64,000 nucleotides of DNA from positions 1 to 64,000 of the forward strand of contig CAMCVA010000011.1 in assembly GCA_945879625.1 (NCBI GenBank), given 5' to 3'. How positions within the stretch are numbered: position 1 is the first letter of the stretch; each line of letters opens with the position of its first letter. The position numbers were made by a program, and so were the translations under genes. Below the pieces are notes generated by a model. That model had not been told where the DNA came from. It searched no databases and was given only the letters and a program-made list of their open reading frames with translations. This stretch comes from Flavobacterium psychrophilum (GTDB taxonomy: Bacteria; Bacteroidota; Bacteroidia; Flavobacteriales; Flavobacteriaceae). This document shows positions 52,011 to 60,720 of the stretch, piece after piece.

Positions 52011-54059
52011 TTGTTTGATGAATTTGAGAATCGTACTCCCCTGATCGGAAGCCGTTTGCACAAAGTAGATCCCGTTAGCTAATGAACTTACATCAAGATC
52101 TATTGCTGAGGAATGGGGTTCTTGGGCAACTAATACTTGGCCAACACTAGAATATACCACCACTTTTTGTACAGCTACTTGAGCTTGAATATGCAACATT
52201 GCGTTTACCGGATTGGGACTAAGCTGAACCGATTGGGTAGAGATAAAATTTGCACTAGCAAGTGTTCCACTGGTGTTGGCCACCCAACTAGACGCTAAGT
52301 TATTGTCTAAGCTGGTCGAGATGAGTTGCAGATAGGCTCCGTTTCCATCGGCGTCGGGCCAAGGCAAACTATCGTCATAGGTTACTTCGTCTATGGTATT
52401 TCCAAAAGCATCAGCCATAATTATTTTTTCAGAGCTGTTGGCTAAGTTTCTGTAAAACTGACCAAAAGCAGTATTTCCATATTTACTTTGAAAAATTGTC
52501 GGGTTACTGGCCAAATAAATGCGTTGGTTGGCGCCAATGGTACTATTGGCCGGAAATTGATACGAAAATCCGAGTTCCTTAAAATAAATCCCAGTGAGCG
52601 TTACGGTTTGGTTGCTGGCATTGGTGATTTCGATAAATTCTTGGTCATCACTAATGGGGTAAATAGCTGTAACTAAAGGATTATAATGGATACGGCTAAT
52701 GACTAAATTTGGAACAGCCACGTTGGCGCAAGCCGTATACGAACCCAATTGATTATTGATCCAATTGATTCGGTTGTATAAAAATAATTTCATGTTTTCA
52801 ATCTCCAACGCATGATCCGGAATTGTTGCCCAACGCAAATTTTCACGAAGTACAGCTTCGCTTATTTGTGCCACAGTCGCATCGATATAATCTACCAAAT
52901 TATTGTGTTTAAGCGGTTGTCCAGGTTGTATCAATTGATTCCAACGTTTGGTGAAATAACAGCGAAAGGTTGGGCTATTAAACAAATCGGTCCAAAATTT
53001 GGCTCCTTCGTTTCCTCCATCCGAAAATTGCCATACATCATATTTACTTCTGTCGAATCCCCACTGAAACAAATCGTTACCATAGGTGAGATTAAAATCC
53101 CAAACTGGGCCAGCCCGTAATTTACCAACTTTGTCTTTGTGAAAATAGGTGCTAAATTGATATCCATCGGCATTTGAACCCAACTCGGTACTAATCATAA
53201 AATCAACAAACGAGGGAATATCGATAATTGAGGGAAAACCATTAGTGAGGCTGGTATTGCTGAAACCCGCTTGCACACCAAGATTTAAAAACTGGTTCTT
53301 GATGTAGTTTTTTTGTGCATTTACAATTTCATCGGGCTCTGGTGTATCGTAAATAAAATCAACTCCACCAGCGTTGGATGTCATCTGCCACGCCACCGGA
53401 TCTCCGCCCGTAGTTTTATCTGATTTGACTATATACCCACCCGTTAAATTGGGCGCAGTAGTGGAAGTAGGCAGTAGATCCGAAATATCTACGCGGCTGC
53501 CATCTACTTTTATTTTTTCTTGCAACACATACAATCCACGGTAATCGCCGTTAATAATCAACTCACAGAATTGTGTGCGCGGCGCATAATTACCCATTTG
53601 CTGCGACAAATTGTAGGATAAATAGTCTCGAATTAAGGAAGGATCAAAAGCCAAGCCATTCAAAATCCAATCATTCTCTTTGGGCATTCCCAGCAAAGCA
53701 ATATTGTTATTGGTGAGATTATCGGGAAGTAAGGTAGTTAATCCGTAGCCTTTTTTGTCGGTGGCTTGCGAAGAGGAGCCCCTAATTTCAATTGAAATTC
53801 GGCCGTTGTAATTTAAAAATTCGGGAGTTGCTACATCCGTTAGGTAGTTTCGAGCACCATCTGGACGTGAAATAACTTGCATATTGGCCAAAATACGGGG
53901 ATCATCTAAAATCTCCAATGGCTGGTTGGTTTGCGTGTTTAGATCAGTTGTAATAACAACAATAGGCAAATTGCTGTCTGTGAGGATTTGGGCCTGTCCT
54001 ATTTGACAAACACTACTCATAAAAAGAACAACCATTAATAGCCTTACTTGTACGTTCAT
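52008..54059 (-). CDS. CotH-domain and lamin-tail secreted protein with T9SS sorting domain
   Basis: A 683-residue exported protein. A signal peptide is followed by a CotH-like domain (about 30-430, with FLNYNGRISIEIRGSSSQAT, MPKENDWILNGLAFDPSLIRDY and LYVLQEKIKVDGSRVDISD). A lamin-tail domain (about 460-570, ISDDQEFIEITNASNQTV) and a sorting domain (VQLSPNPVNAMLHIQ to STILKFIKQ) follow. It shares the CotH and lamin-tail pieces with the cassette gene at 28476, but in reversed order and without close similarity. A surface role is likely, and kinase activity is unproven. Confidence 0.87.
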   Translation of the reverse strand: MNVQVRLLMVVLFMSSVCQIGQAQILTDSNLPIVVITTDLNTQTNQPLEILDDPRILANMQVISRPDGARNYLTDVATPEFLNYNGRISIEIRGSSSQATDKKGYGLTTLLPDNLTNNNIALLGMPKENDWILNGLAFDPSLIRDYLSYNLSQQMGNYAPRTQFCELIINGDYRGLYVLQEKIKVDGSRVDISDLLPTSTTAPNLTGGYIVKSDKTTGGDPVAWQMTSNAGGVDFIYDTPEPDEIVNAQKNYIKNQFLNLGVQAGFSNTSLTNGFPSIIDIPSFVDFMISTELGSNADGYQFSTYFHKDKVGKLRAGPVWDFNLTYGNDLFQWGFDRSKYDVWQFSDGGNEGAKFWTDLFNSPTFRCYFTKRWNQLIQPGQPLKHNNLVDYIDATVAQISEAVLRENLRWATIPDHALEIENMKLFLYNRINWINNQLGSYTACANVAVPNLVISRIHYNPLVTAIYPISDDQEFIEITNASNQTVTLTGIYFKELGFSYQFPANSTIGANQRIYLASNPTIFQSKYGNTAFGQFYRNLANSSEKIIMADAFGNTIDEVTYDDSLPWPDADGNGAYLQLISTSLDNNLASSWVANTSGTLASANFISTQSVQLSPNPVNAMLHIQAQVAVQKVVVYSSVGQVLVAQEPHSSAIDLDVSSLANGIYFVQTASDQGSTILKFIKQ

Positions 54060-54170
54060 AGAAAAAAATTAGAGCCAAATATAATGAATTGTGTCTTTAA
54101 AAGTAAGTTGACTATAGATTATCCGAATGAAACAAAAACCAAATTATAATTGATTTTAACTTATGCTAAT

Positions 54171-54203
54171 AAAAAAAATCCCAATTGGTCAAATTGGGAT
54201 TTA
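54171..54203 (-). terminator. Terminator after carB
   Basis: AAATCCCAATT pairs with AAATTGGGATTT around GGTC. The plus-strand A run at 54171-54178 gives the T run on the minus strand. Confidence 0.85.
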
Positions 54204-54207
54204 CTTT

Positions 54208-57060
54208 TTATTTACTCAAATACATTTTACGTCGGCTGTAGAGTTCATAAAACTGATCGTCTTTTAGATCGTCGATAAACAAGATGCTTTCTCCCGTTGA
54301 TTTCATTTCGGGACCTAACGCTTTATTTACATTCGGAAATTTGCTAAACGAAAAAACCGGTTGCTTAATCGCATAGCCATTGAGTTTAGGATCAAAAGTA
54401 AAATCGGTTACTTTATTCTCGCCCAACATCACTTTGGTGGCATAATTCACATAGGGCTCGCCATAGGCTTTGGCAATAAATGGCACCGTTCTCGAGGCGC
54501 GCGGATTGGCTTCAATAATGTAAACCACATCGTCCTTAATGGCAAATTGAATATTTATCAAGCCCACGGTGCGCAGGGCCAACGCGATTTTTTTGGTATG
54601 GTCTTTAATTTGTTGCATCACAAATTCACCCAAATTAAAGGGCGGCAAAGTAGCATTGGAGTCGCCTGAGTGAATGCCACACGGTTCAATGTGCTCCATG
54701 ATCCCGATAATGTATACGTTTTCTCCGTCGCAAATGGCATCGGCTTCGGCTTCGATAGCGCCGTCCAAATAATGGTCGAGCAGCAATTTGTTTCCGGGGA
54801 TATTTTTGAGCAAATCAATTACATGCTCTTCGAGTTCTTGTTTGTTGATTACAATTTTCATGCCCTGACCGCCCAACACATACGAAGGTCGAACCAATAA
54901 AGGAAAATCAAGTACATCGGCCAATTGCGAAGCTTGCTCGGCATTTTCGGCTATTCCAAATTGCGGGAACGGAATTTGCAATTGTGTCAATAATTCGGAG
55001 AAACGACCGCGGTCTTCGGCCAAATCTAGGGCGTCAAAGCTGGTGCCAATTATTTTAATGCCGTAACGATCGAGTTTTTCGGCCAATTTTAAAGCCGTTT
55101 GTCCACCCAGTTGGACGATTACACCTTCTGGTTTTTCGTGGCGGATGATGTCGTAGATGTGCTCCCAAAATACAGGTTCGAAGTACAATTTATCAGCCGT
55201 ATCAAAATCAGTTGATACGGTTTCGGGGTTGCAATTGATCATGATGGTTTCGTAGCCGCACTCTTTGGCAGCTAAAACTCCATGCACGCATGAGTAATCA
55301 AACTCAATCCCTTGCCCAATTCGGTTGGGGCCCGAGCCCAACACCACAATTTTTTTCTTGTCGGTTACAATACTTTCGTTTTGCACATAGCGTTCACCAG
55401 TTGCAGTTTCAATTTCGGCCTCAAAGGTAGAATAGTAATAAGGTGTCTTGGCTGTAAATTCGGCGGCGCAGGTATCGACCAATTTATAAACCCGATTGAT
55501 ATTTTGTTCCTCCCGCAATTTGTTGACTTGGCTTTCTAAACAGCCCAACATGTGCGCAATTTGACGGTCGGCATAGCCTTTTTGTTTGGCTTCCAACAAC
55601 AATTCTTTGGGCAATGTATCTATTTTGTATTTGGAAATTTCTTTTTCCAAATGATAGAGTTCTTCGTATTGCTTCAAGAACCATAGGTCAATTTTGGTGA
55701 TTTCGTGGATGCGCGACAACGGGATGCCCATTTGAATCGCGTCATAAATCACAAACACCCGATCCCAACTGGCATTAGTGAGTTTGTCAATAATTTGCTC
55801 GTAATTTTTATAGCCTTTGCCATCGGCTCCCAAACCGTTGCGCTTAATTTCTAGGGACTGGGTGGCTTTGTGCAAGGCTTCTTGAAACGAGCGGCCAATG
55901 CCCATCACCTCGCCCACCGATTTCATTTGCAAGCCTAAAGTAGTATCTGCGCCTTCAAATTTATCAAAGTTCCAACGTGGAATTTTCACAATCACATAAT
56001 CTAAAGTGGGCTCAAACAAGGCCGAAGTCGATTTGGTAATCTGGTTTTGCAATTCGTCTAAGTGATAGCCCAAAGCCAATTTGGAAGCAATTTTGGCAAT
56101 TGGATAACCCGTTGCTTTCGAGGCCAAAGCCGATGATCGCGAAACCCGTGGATTGATTTCGATGGCTACAATATCTTCGCGTTCGTCGGGCGAAACGGCA
56201 AATTGCACATTACAGCCTCCGGCAAAATTCCCAATGCTGCGCATCATTAAAATGGCCATGTCGCGCATTTTCTGAAATGTAGTATCCGACAACGTCATGG
56301 CGGGAGCCACCGTAATCGAATCGCCGGTGTGAATGCCCATCGGGTCCATATTTTCTATCGAACAAATAATAACAACGTTGTCATTTTTGTCGCGCAACAA
56401 TTCCAATTCGTATTCTTTCCAGCCTACTAAAGCCTTGTCTATTAATACTTCGTGAATGGGCGACGCTTCGAGTCCGCGAGTAAGCAAATGGTCGAAATCT
56501 TCTTTTTTGTGCACAAAAGCTGCGCCAGTTCCTCCCAAAGTGAACGAAGGTCGAATCACCAACGGAAAACCAAATTCTTGTGCAATTTCTTTTCCTTTCA
56601 GAAAGGAAGTAGCCGTTTTTGCTGGTGCAGTAGGTACGTTTATTTTATGGAGCAACTGCTTGAACTGCTCGCGGTCTTCGGTGATGTTAATGGCGTTGAC
56701 ATCAACCCCAATTAGTTTCACATTAAAATCGTTCCAAATGCCTTTTTCGTCGGCTTCCAAACATAAATTTAAGGCCGTTTGCCCGCCCATAGTAGGCAAT
56801 ACCGCGTCAATTTGCGGATGGGCCTTCAAGATCTCAATGATTGATTTGGTAGTGAGCGGCTTTAAATAGATGTGATCGGCCATGGAAGGATCAGTCATGA
56901 TGGTCGCCGGATTGGAGTTGATGAGAATTACCTCAATTCCTTCTTCCCGAATGGAACGTGCAGCTTGGGAACCGGCGTAATCAAATTCGCAGGCTTGTCC
57001 AATTACGATAGGTCCAGAACCTATGATTAAAACCGATTTAATGGATGTGTCTTTTGGCAT
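54208..57060 (-). CDS. carB: Carbamoyl-phosphate synthase large subunit, no allosteric domain
   Basis: Makes carbamoyl phosphate for pyrimidines and arginine. It has two ATP-grasp halves, with KSVLIIGSGPIVIGQACEFDY and HPQIDAVLPTMGGQTALNLCL opening the first. KKIVVLGSGPNRIGQGIEFDY and KPEGVIVQLGGQTALKLAEKL open the second. At 950 residues it is about 120 shorter than the E. coli enzyme (1073) and ends just after the second ATP-grasp domain (FSKFPNVNKALGPEMKSTGE). The MGS-like C-terminal domain that binds UMP and ornithine is therefore missing. The glutaminase subunit carA is not adjacent. Confidence 0.95.
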   Translation of the reverse strand: MPKDTSIKSVLIIGSGPIVIGQACEFDYAGSQAARSIREEGIEVILINSNPATIMTDPSMADHIYLKPLTTKSIIEILKAHPQIDAVLPTMGGQTALNLCLEADEKGIWNDFNVKLIGVDVNAINITEDREQFKQLLHKINVPTAPAKTATSFLKGKEIAQEFGFPLVIRPSFTLGGTGAAFVHKKEDFDHLLTRGLEASPIHEVLIDKALVGWKEYELELLRDKNDNVVIICSIENMDPMGIHTGDSITVAPAMTLSDTTFQKMRDMAILMMRSIGNFAGGCNVQFAVSPDEREDIVAIEINPRVSRSSALASKATGYPIAKIASKLALGYHLDELQNQITKSTSALFEPTLDYVIVKIPRWNFDKFEGADTTLGLQMKSVGEVMGIGRSFQEALHKATQSLEIKRNGLGADGKGYKNYEQIIDKLTNASWDRVFVIYDAIQMGIPLSRIHEITKIDLWFLKQYEELYHLEKEISKYKIDTLPKELLLEAKQKGYADRQIAHMLGCLESQVNKLREEQNINRVYKLVDTCAAEFTAKTPYYYSTFEAEIETATGERYVQNESIVTDKKKIVVLGSGPNRIGQGIEFDYSCVHGVLAAKECGYETIMINCNPETVSTDFDTADKLYFEPVFWEHIYDIIRHEKPEGVIVQLGGQTALKLAEKLDRYGIKIIGTSFDALDLAEDRGRFSELLTQLQIPFPQFGIAENAEQASQLADVLDFPLLVRPSYVLGGQGMKIVINKQELEEHVIDLLKNIPGNKLLLDHYLDGAIEAEADAICDGENVYIIGIMEHIEPCGIHSGDSNATLPPFNLGEFVMQQIKDHTKKIALALRTVGLINIQFAIKDDVVYIIEANPRASRTVPFIAKAYGEPYVNYATKVMLGENKVTDFTFDPKLNGYAIKQPVFSFSKFPNVNKALGPEMKSTGESILFIDDLKDDQFYELYSRRKMYLSK

Positions 57061-57233
57061 GGTATTGAAATCGTTTAGTGTATGGTATTTTGATTAGCCC
57101 CGATGATAGTGAAAATCCTTTTTATTTTTAATTCCAAATTTTATTCTTTCTTGCTCTTGGCTAAAAATAAAAAGATTGCAACGAACAGCGGGAAATAGCT
57201 TCAAAAAATTATTAAAATTTATGAACAGGATAT

Positions 57234-57267
57234 AAAAAAAGCCGTTACTGAAAAATAGTAACGGCTT
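57234..57267 (-). terminator. Terminator after rpmH
   Basis: AAGCCGTTACT (57239-57249), loop GAAAAAT, AGTAACGGCTT (57257-57267). The plus-strand A run at 57234-57240 gives the T run on the minus strand. Confidence 0.88.
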
Positions 57268-57288
57268 ATCCTGATTAATTGCTTATCA

Positions 57289-57450
57289 TTATTTTTTGTG
57301 TCTTGGTTCGCAAGAAACAGTCAATTTATGTCTTCCTTTTGCTCTGCGACGAGCAAGCACTTTTCTACCATTAGCAGAAGCCATTCTGTCCATAAATCCA
57401 TGTTTATTTCTTCTTTTTCTTTTCGATGGTTGAAACGTTCTTTTGCTCAT
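57289..57450 (-). CDS. rpmH: 50S ribosomal protein L34
   Basis: A 53-residue basic protein of the large ribosomal subunit. The minus strand from 57450 encodes [20 protein letters not shown], then [19 protein letters not shown], ending EPRHKK. This is the standard L34 sequence, including the RTFQPS start. It is short and easily missed. Unlike in many bacteria, rnpA and dnaA are not adjacent. It is followed by a strong terminator. Confidence 0.97.
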   Translation of the reverse strand: MSKRTFQPSKRKRRNKHGFMDRMASANGRKVLARRRAKGRHKLTVSCEPRHKK

Positions 57451-57587
57451 TGCTTTGTATCTTTAAAATGGTATTGTTTTTCTGTGAATGTAATTTTAGC
57501 AGACCTGCTTCTAAAACCGAGTGCAAATATACAAAGTCTTTTTTTTCTAGCAAGTGGTTTAATAAAAATATTTTCAATTCATTTTAC

Positions 57588-57595
57588 TATATTTG
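57588..57595 (+). promoter_or_regulatory. -7 promoter element for the small TPR-like membrane protein
   Basis: TATATTTG 21 nt before the ATG at 57617. An earlier in-frame TTG at 57593 overlaps it, so 57617 is preferred as the start. Confidence 0.6.
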
Positions 57596-57616
57596 TCGGC
57601 AGTAAATACACGCACT

Positions 57617-58132
57617 ATGTACCCAAAAATTTTAAAACTCATTCTTGCCGCACTCCTTGTAGTTACTGGCGTTTGGCAATTTACCGAAAACAATATTGGC
57701 AACGGTATTTTCTTGATTATCCTCACGATATTTCCTGTTTTCTTGTACTTTAAAAATGAATTTATTTTATTGGCCTTTTTGAAACTGCGCAAACAGGATT
57801 TTGCTGGGGCTCAAAAATGGTTGAGCAAAATAAAAAACCCAGAATCGGCTTTGGTGCGCAAACAACAAGGCTACTTTAACTACTTGCACGGCATCATGCT
57901 TTCGCAAACCAACCTAACCCAAGCCGAGCGTTACTTCAAAAAAGCCATCGAATTGGGCTTGAGTATGGACATGGACTTGGCTGTTGCCAAACTCAATTTG
58001 GCCGGTGTAGCCCTTACCCGTCGTCGTAAACTGGAAGCGACCAACTTGCTGAACGAAGCCAAAAAGCTTGACAAGCAAGGGATGCTCAAAGAGCAGATTA
58101 CGATGATGAAAGAGCAGATGAAGAAGATTTAG
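57617..58132 (+). CDS. Membrane protein with TPR-like repeats
   Basis: A 171-residue protein with two N-terminal membrane helices (ILKLILAALLVVTGVWQFT and GNGIFLIILTIFPVFLYF) and a helical TPR-like cytoplasmic part (LSKIKNPESALVRKQQGYFN, RYFKKAIELGLSMDMDLAVA, LNLAGVALTRRRKLEATNLL). No enzymatic motif is seen. It resembles the small tetratricopeptide/DUF2892 proteins of flavobacteria. It is monocistronic and ends at the hairpin repeat at 58137. Confidence 0.75.
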   Translation: MYPKILKLILAALLVVTGVWQFTENNIGNGIFLIILTIFPVFLYFKNEFILLAFLKLRKQDFAGAQKWLSKIKNPESALVRKQQGYFNYLHGIMLSQTNLTQAERYFKKAIELGLSMDMDLAVAKLNLAGVALTRRRKLEATNLLNEAKKLDKQGMLKEQITMMKEQMKKI

Positions 58133-58136
58133 TTTT

Positions 58137-58360
58137 TTTGTTTCAGGTTTAAAGGCTGACGCCTTGTTTATTCCGCTATCGCTACATCTGTTCGTCCCGA
58201 AGCTTCGGGACTCGAGTCAAGTTTCAGGTTTCAAGTTTCAGGTTTCAAGTTTCAGGTTTCAAGTTTCAAGTTCTTTCTTAGGGCAAATGTTATATACTAT
58301 TCACTGAATTATTTTTTGTTCTTAGTATACTAGTAGAACCTGAAACTTGAAACCTGAAAC
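58137..58360. repeat. Long-hairpin intergenic repeat, copy A
   Basis: GTTTCAGGTTTCAAG-type units (58220-58272) face CTTGAAACC/CCTGAAAC units (58336-58357), so the whole can fold into one long imperfect hairpin. The centre contains TTTTGTTCTTAGTATACTAG at 58314-58333, identical at 60614-60633 in copy B. It lies between convergent genes and could act as a two-way terminator. The 54-bp inverted element at 58166-58219 is embedded in it. Confidence 0.75.
58166..58219 (+). repeat. 54-bp inverted repeat, left copy
   Basis: GTTTATTCCGCTATCGCT starts this copy and TCGGGACTCGAGTC ends it. The reverse complement occurs at 60662-60715 with two internal mismatches. An inner palindrome, TCCCGAAGCTTCGGGA, is present. 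Confidence 0.85.
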
Positions 58361-58662
58361 TAAATCTTTATACCTGGCGGCAATAAATCTCTGTACTGGG
58401 TATGTTTTCTGAAGAACAAAGCGATTTTCGGAAAAATTGGCACCACTTTTAGCTTGCGCTCGTAGGCAATTTCCATAATAGTTTTGAGAAGATCGGTGAT
58501 AAACTCTTCGTCCGTAAATCCTTCTGGCGTTTGGATTTTGGTTAAAAATATTTTGCGTTCCTGAAACGAATATTCCACCGTGATCAGTCCCAGCTCAACT
58601 GTAGTTTCAAATTGACGAGCAAAGGTATTATCTTTTATAGCAATAGTAGTTTTCTGATCCAT
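58360..58662 (-). CDS. Small GNAT-like (YjdJ-type) acetyltransferase family protein
   Basis: A 100-residue protein matching the short Gcn5-related (YjdJ/GCN5L) layout: DNTFARQFETTVELGLITVEYSFQERKIFLTKI, PEGFTDEEFITDLLKTIMEIA and KVVPIFPKIALFFRKHTQYRDLL. Members lack much of the GNAT fold yet keep the acetyl-CoA pocket, and their substrates are not established. The start follows the pirin gene's stop directly, so the two are cotranscribed. Confidence 0.78.
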   Translation of the reverse strand: MDQKTTIAIKDNTFARQFETTVELGLITVEYSFQERKIFLTKIQTPEGFTDEEFITDLLKTIMEIAYERKLKVVPIFPKIALFFRKHTQYRDLLPPGIKI

Positions 58663-58663
58663 G

Positions 58664-59386
58664 TTAGTTGTGGTGCATAGGCACTTCGATTAATAATAAA
58701 GTGGCAGCTGCCGTAGTTGTAATTTCTATAGTTGATGCGTCGGTTATTTCGGCGGCATCTCTTTTGCCAAGTTTCAAATCGTTGAGCAACACTTCGCCTT
58801 CTATTACAAACAAATACAAACCATTGCCTGCAATTTTGGTTTGGTAGTTAGATGATTGATTGGCTTCAAAATCACCCATACTAAAAAAACAATCTTGGTA
58901 TATCCAAATTGATCCTTCGGCAGGCTGCGTGTTGGGTGATATAACGGTAACCCATGAATTTTGCTGGCTTTCTAAATCAAATGCTTTTTGGTCGTAACGT
59001 GGCGTTACATTTTGCTGGTTGGGAAACACCCAAATTTGAAGTGTTTTGGCCATTTCAGTCGAACTGGCGTTCATCTCCGAATGCTGTATTCCGGTACCGG
59101 CGCTCATTACTTGCACTTCGCCGTAGCTCACTACTTTTTCATTGCCCATGCTGTCACGGTGACGAAGTCCGCCAGCCAAGGGAATCGTAATGATTTCCAT
59201 ATTGTCGTGCGGATGGGTTCCAAAGCCCATGCCTGCAGCAATGGTGTCGTCGTTTAATACCCGCAACATGCCAAATTGGATGTTAGTGGGATTAAAATAA
59301 TTTGCAAACGAAAAGGAAAAATTAGCCTTTAACCAGCCGTGATCTGCGGTTCCTCGCTCATGAGCTCTTCGCAATTGACAATTCAT
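58664..59386 (-). CDS. Pirin-family bicupin protein
   Basis: A 240-residue bicupin. The N-terminal cupin carries the metal-site motif FGTHPHDNMEIITIPLAGGLRHRDSMG with HxH and Glu/His ligands, and TGIQHSEMNAS closes it. The C-terminal cupin is more divergent. Bacterial pirins such as YhhW act as quercetin 2,3-dioxygenases, though the real substrate is usually unknown. It is the first gene of a two-gene unit. Confidence 0.9.
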   Translation of the reverse strand: MNCQLRRAHERGTADHGWLKANFSFSFANYFNPTNIQFGMLRVLNDDTIAAGMGFGTHPHDNMEIITIPLAGGLRHRDSMGNEKVVSYGEVQVMSAGTGIQHSEMNASSTEMAKTLQIWVFPNQQNVTPRYDQKAFDLESQQNSWVTVISPNTQPAEGSIWIYQDCFFSMGDFEANQSSNYQTKIAGNGLYLFVIEGEVLLNDLKLGKRDAAEITDASTIEITTTAAATLLLIEVPMHHN

Positions 59387-59612
59387 ATTCGTTGTTTTTG
59401 ATTACACTAAACTAAGTAGGAGTAAAAAATTAAGCAGGCGTAAATTTCGGCATTAATAACGAGAATTCCGGCATAAATTTCATTAAAAGCAAGCAGTCAA
59501 AAATTTGTGCAGATTTTAGTTAGTTTATCTCGGGGCATTCCATTATTTTAGTCTCGCATCGGTATACTAAATCCAAATTTTGTATGTTTATGCAGTATAA
59601 AAATTTCTTTCC

Positions 59613-60506
59613 ATGAAAAAACAAATGCCGCTTGGCTGGTTTGCCTTTGCTGTGCTAAGCAGCCTCTTTTTGCTCTATGCCACTTCTGTAGACAATAAAA
59701 ATAAAATCACCCGCGAAGGAACCTCCCAATTTTTCCCAGCCAAAATTGATTTTGCCGGCGAAGAAACTCCTTTATACATTACCGATGTGCGCGAACGTCT
59801 CGAGAGAGAATTATTGGTGAATGCCAATCTCGATGCCAGTACACTCTTAATTATCAAAAGAGCCAACCGCGTATTTCCTATTATTGAACCTATATTGCAA
59901 CGCAAAGGCGTGCCCGACGATTTCAAGTATTTGGCCGTAATCGAAAGCGGGTTGGTGCATGCGGTGTCTTCGGCAGGAGCACGCGGAATTTGGCAATTTA
60001 TGCCGCAAACTGCCCGCGAAAAAGGAATGGAAGTAACTGATGCGGTAGACGAACGCTACCATTTGGAAAAATCGACCGAAGCCGCCTGTGATTATTTAAT
60101 TCAAGCCAAAGCCAAATTTGGTTCCTGGACTTTGGCCGCAGCAGCCTACAACGGCGGCATGAGTGGTGTAAATAAACAAATTGAGAACCAACTGGTAAAC
60201 AACTACTATGATTTATTACTCAACGATGAAACGGCGCGCTATGTGTTTCGCATTTTGGCCTTGAAAGAAATTATGCAAAATCCAACCAAATTTGGGTTTG
60301 AAATTTCCCCTGATGAATTATATAAAAACCTGCCTTCCAAAAAAGTGGTAATCGACAGTTCCATTAGCAATTTGGCCCAATTTGCCAAAAGCCAGGGCAT
60401 CAACTACAAAATTTTGAAACTACACAATCCCTGGTTACGCGACACTAAATTGCCCAATCCAGGCAAAAAGAAATACGAGATTGAAATTCCGTTGGAGGGG
60501 TATTGA
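59613..60506 (+). CDS. Lytic transglycosylase
   Basis: A 297-residue membrane-anchored or exported enzyme that cuts peptidoglycan glycan strands. The N-terminus has a signal-anchor (PLGWFAFAVLSSLFLLYATS). The SLT domain has the catalytic Glu in AVIESGLVHAVSSAGARGIWQFMPQTA and later AAAAYNGGMSGVN. The usual LysM repeats are absent, though a short C-terminal segment resembles one (SISNLAQFAKSQGINYKILK). It is near the MltD-type enzymes. Confidence 0.9.
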   Translation: MKKQMPLGWFAFAVLSSLFLLYATSVDNKNKITREGTSQFFPAKIDFAGEETPLYITDVRERLERELLVNANLDASTLLIIKRANRVFPIIEPILQRKGVPDDFKYLAVIESGLVHAVSSAGARGIWQFMPQTAREKGMEVTDAVDERYHLEKSTEAACDYLIQAKAKFGSWTLAAAAYNGGMSGVNKQIENQLVNNYYDLLLNDETARYVFRILALKEIMQNPTKFGFEISPDELYKNLPSKKVVIDSSISNLAQFAKSQGINYKILKLHNPWLRDTKLPNPGKKKYEIEIPLEGY

Positions 60507-60507
60507 A

Positions 60508-60661
60508 TTTGTTTCAGGTTTCAGGTTTCAAGTAAAAGGCTTGCGCCTTGTTTCAAGTTTCAAGTTTCAAGTTCGTTCTTAGAAAAATTTACTATACTAT
60601 TTACTGTATTCAATTTTGTTCTTAGTATACTAGAACAACCTGAAACCTGAAACTTGAAACC
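60508..60661. repeat. Long-hairpin intergenic repeat, copy B
   Basis: TTTCAGGTTTCAAG units (60511-60572) face CCTGAAACCTGAAACTTGAAAC (60640-60661). It shares TTTTGTTCTTAGTATACTAG and the GGCTTGCGCCTTGTTT-type block with copy A at 58137-58360. It again lies between convergent genes. Confidence 0.75.
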
Positions 60662-60715
60662 TGACTCGAGTCCCGAAGATTCGGGACGAACAGATGAAGC
60701 GATAGCGGAATAAAC
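60662..60715 (-). repeat. 54-bp inverted repeat, right copy
   Basis: The reverse complement of 58166-58219 with two internal differences (GCTTCATC for GCTACATC, and GAATCTTC for GAAGCTTC). The two copies bracket 2.44 kb holding the GNAT-like, pirin and transglycosylase genes. Confidence 0.85.
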
Positions 60716-60720
60716 AAAAA

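Noticed and set aside
58200..58360. Repeated CAGGTTTCAAG units considered as a CRISPR array
   Set aside because: The units are contiguous and degenerate, with no spacers of even length, and they pair with an inverted copy. They form a hairpin repeat. No cas gene is nearby.
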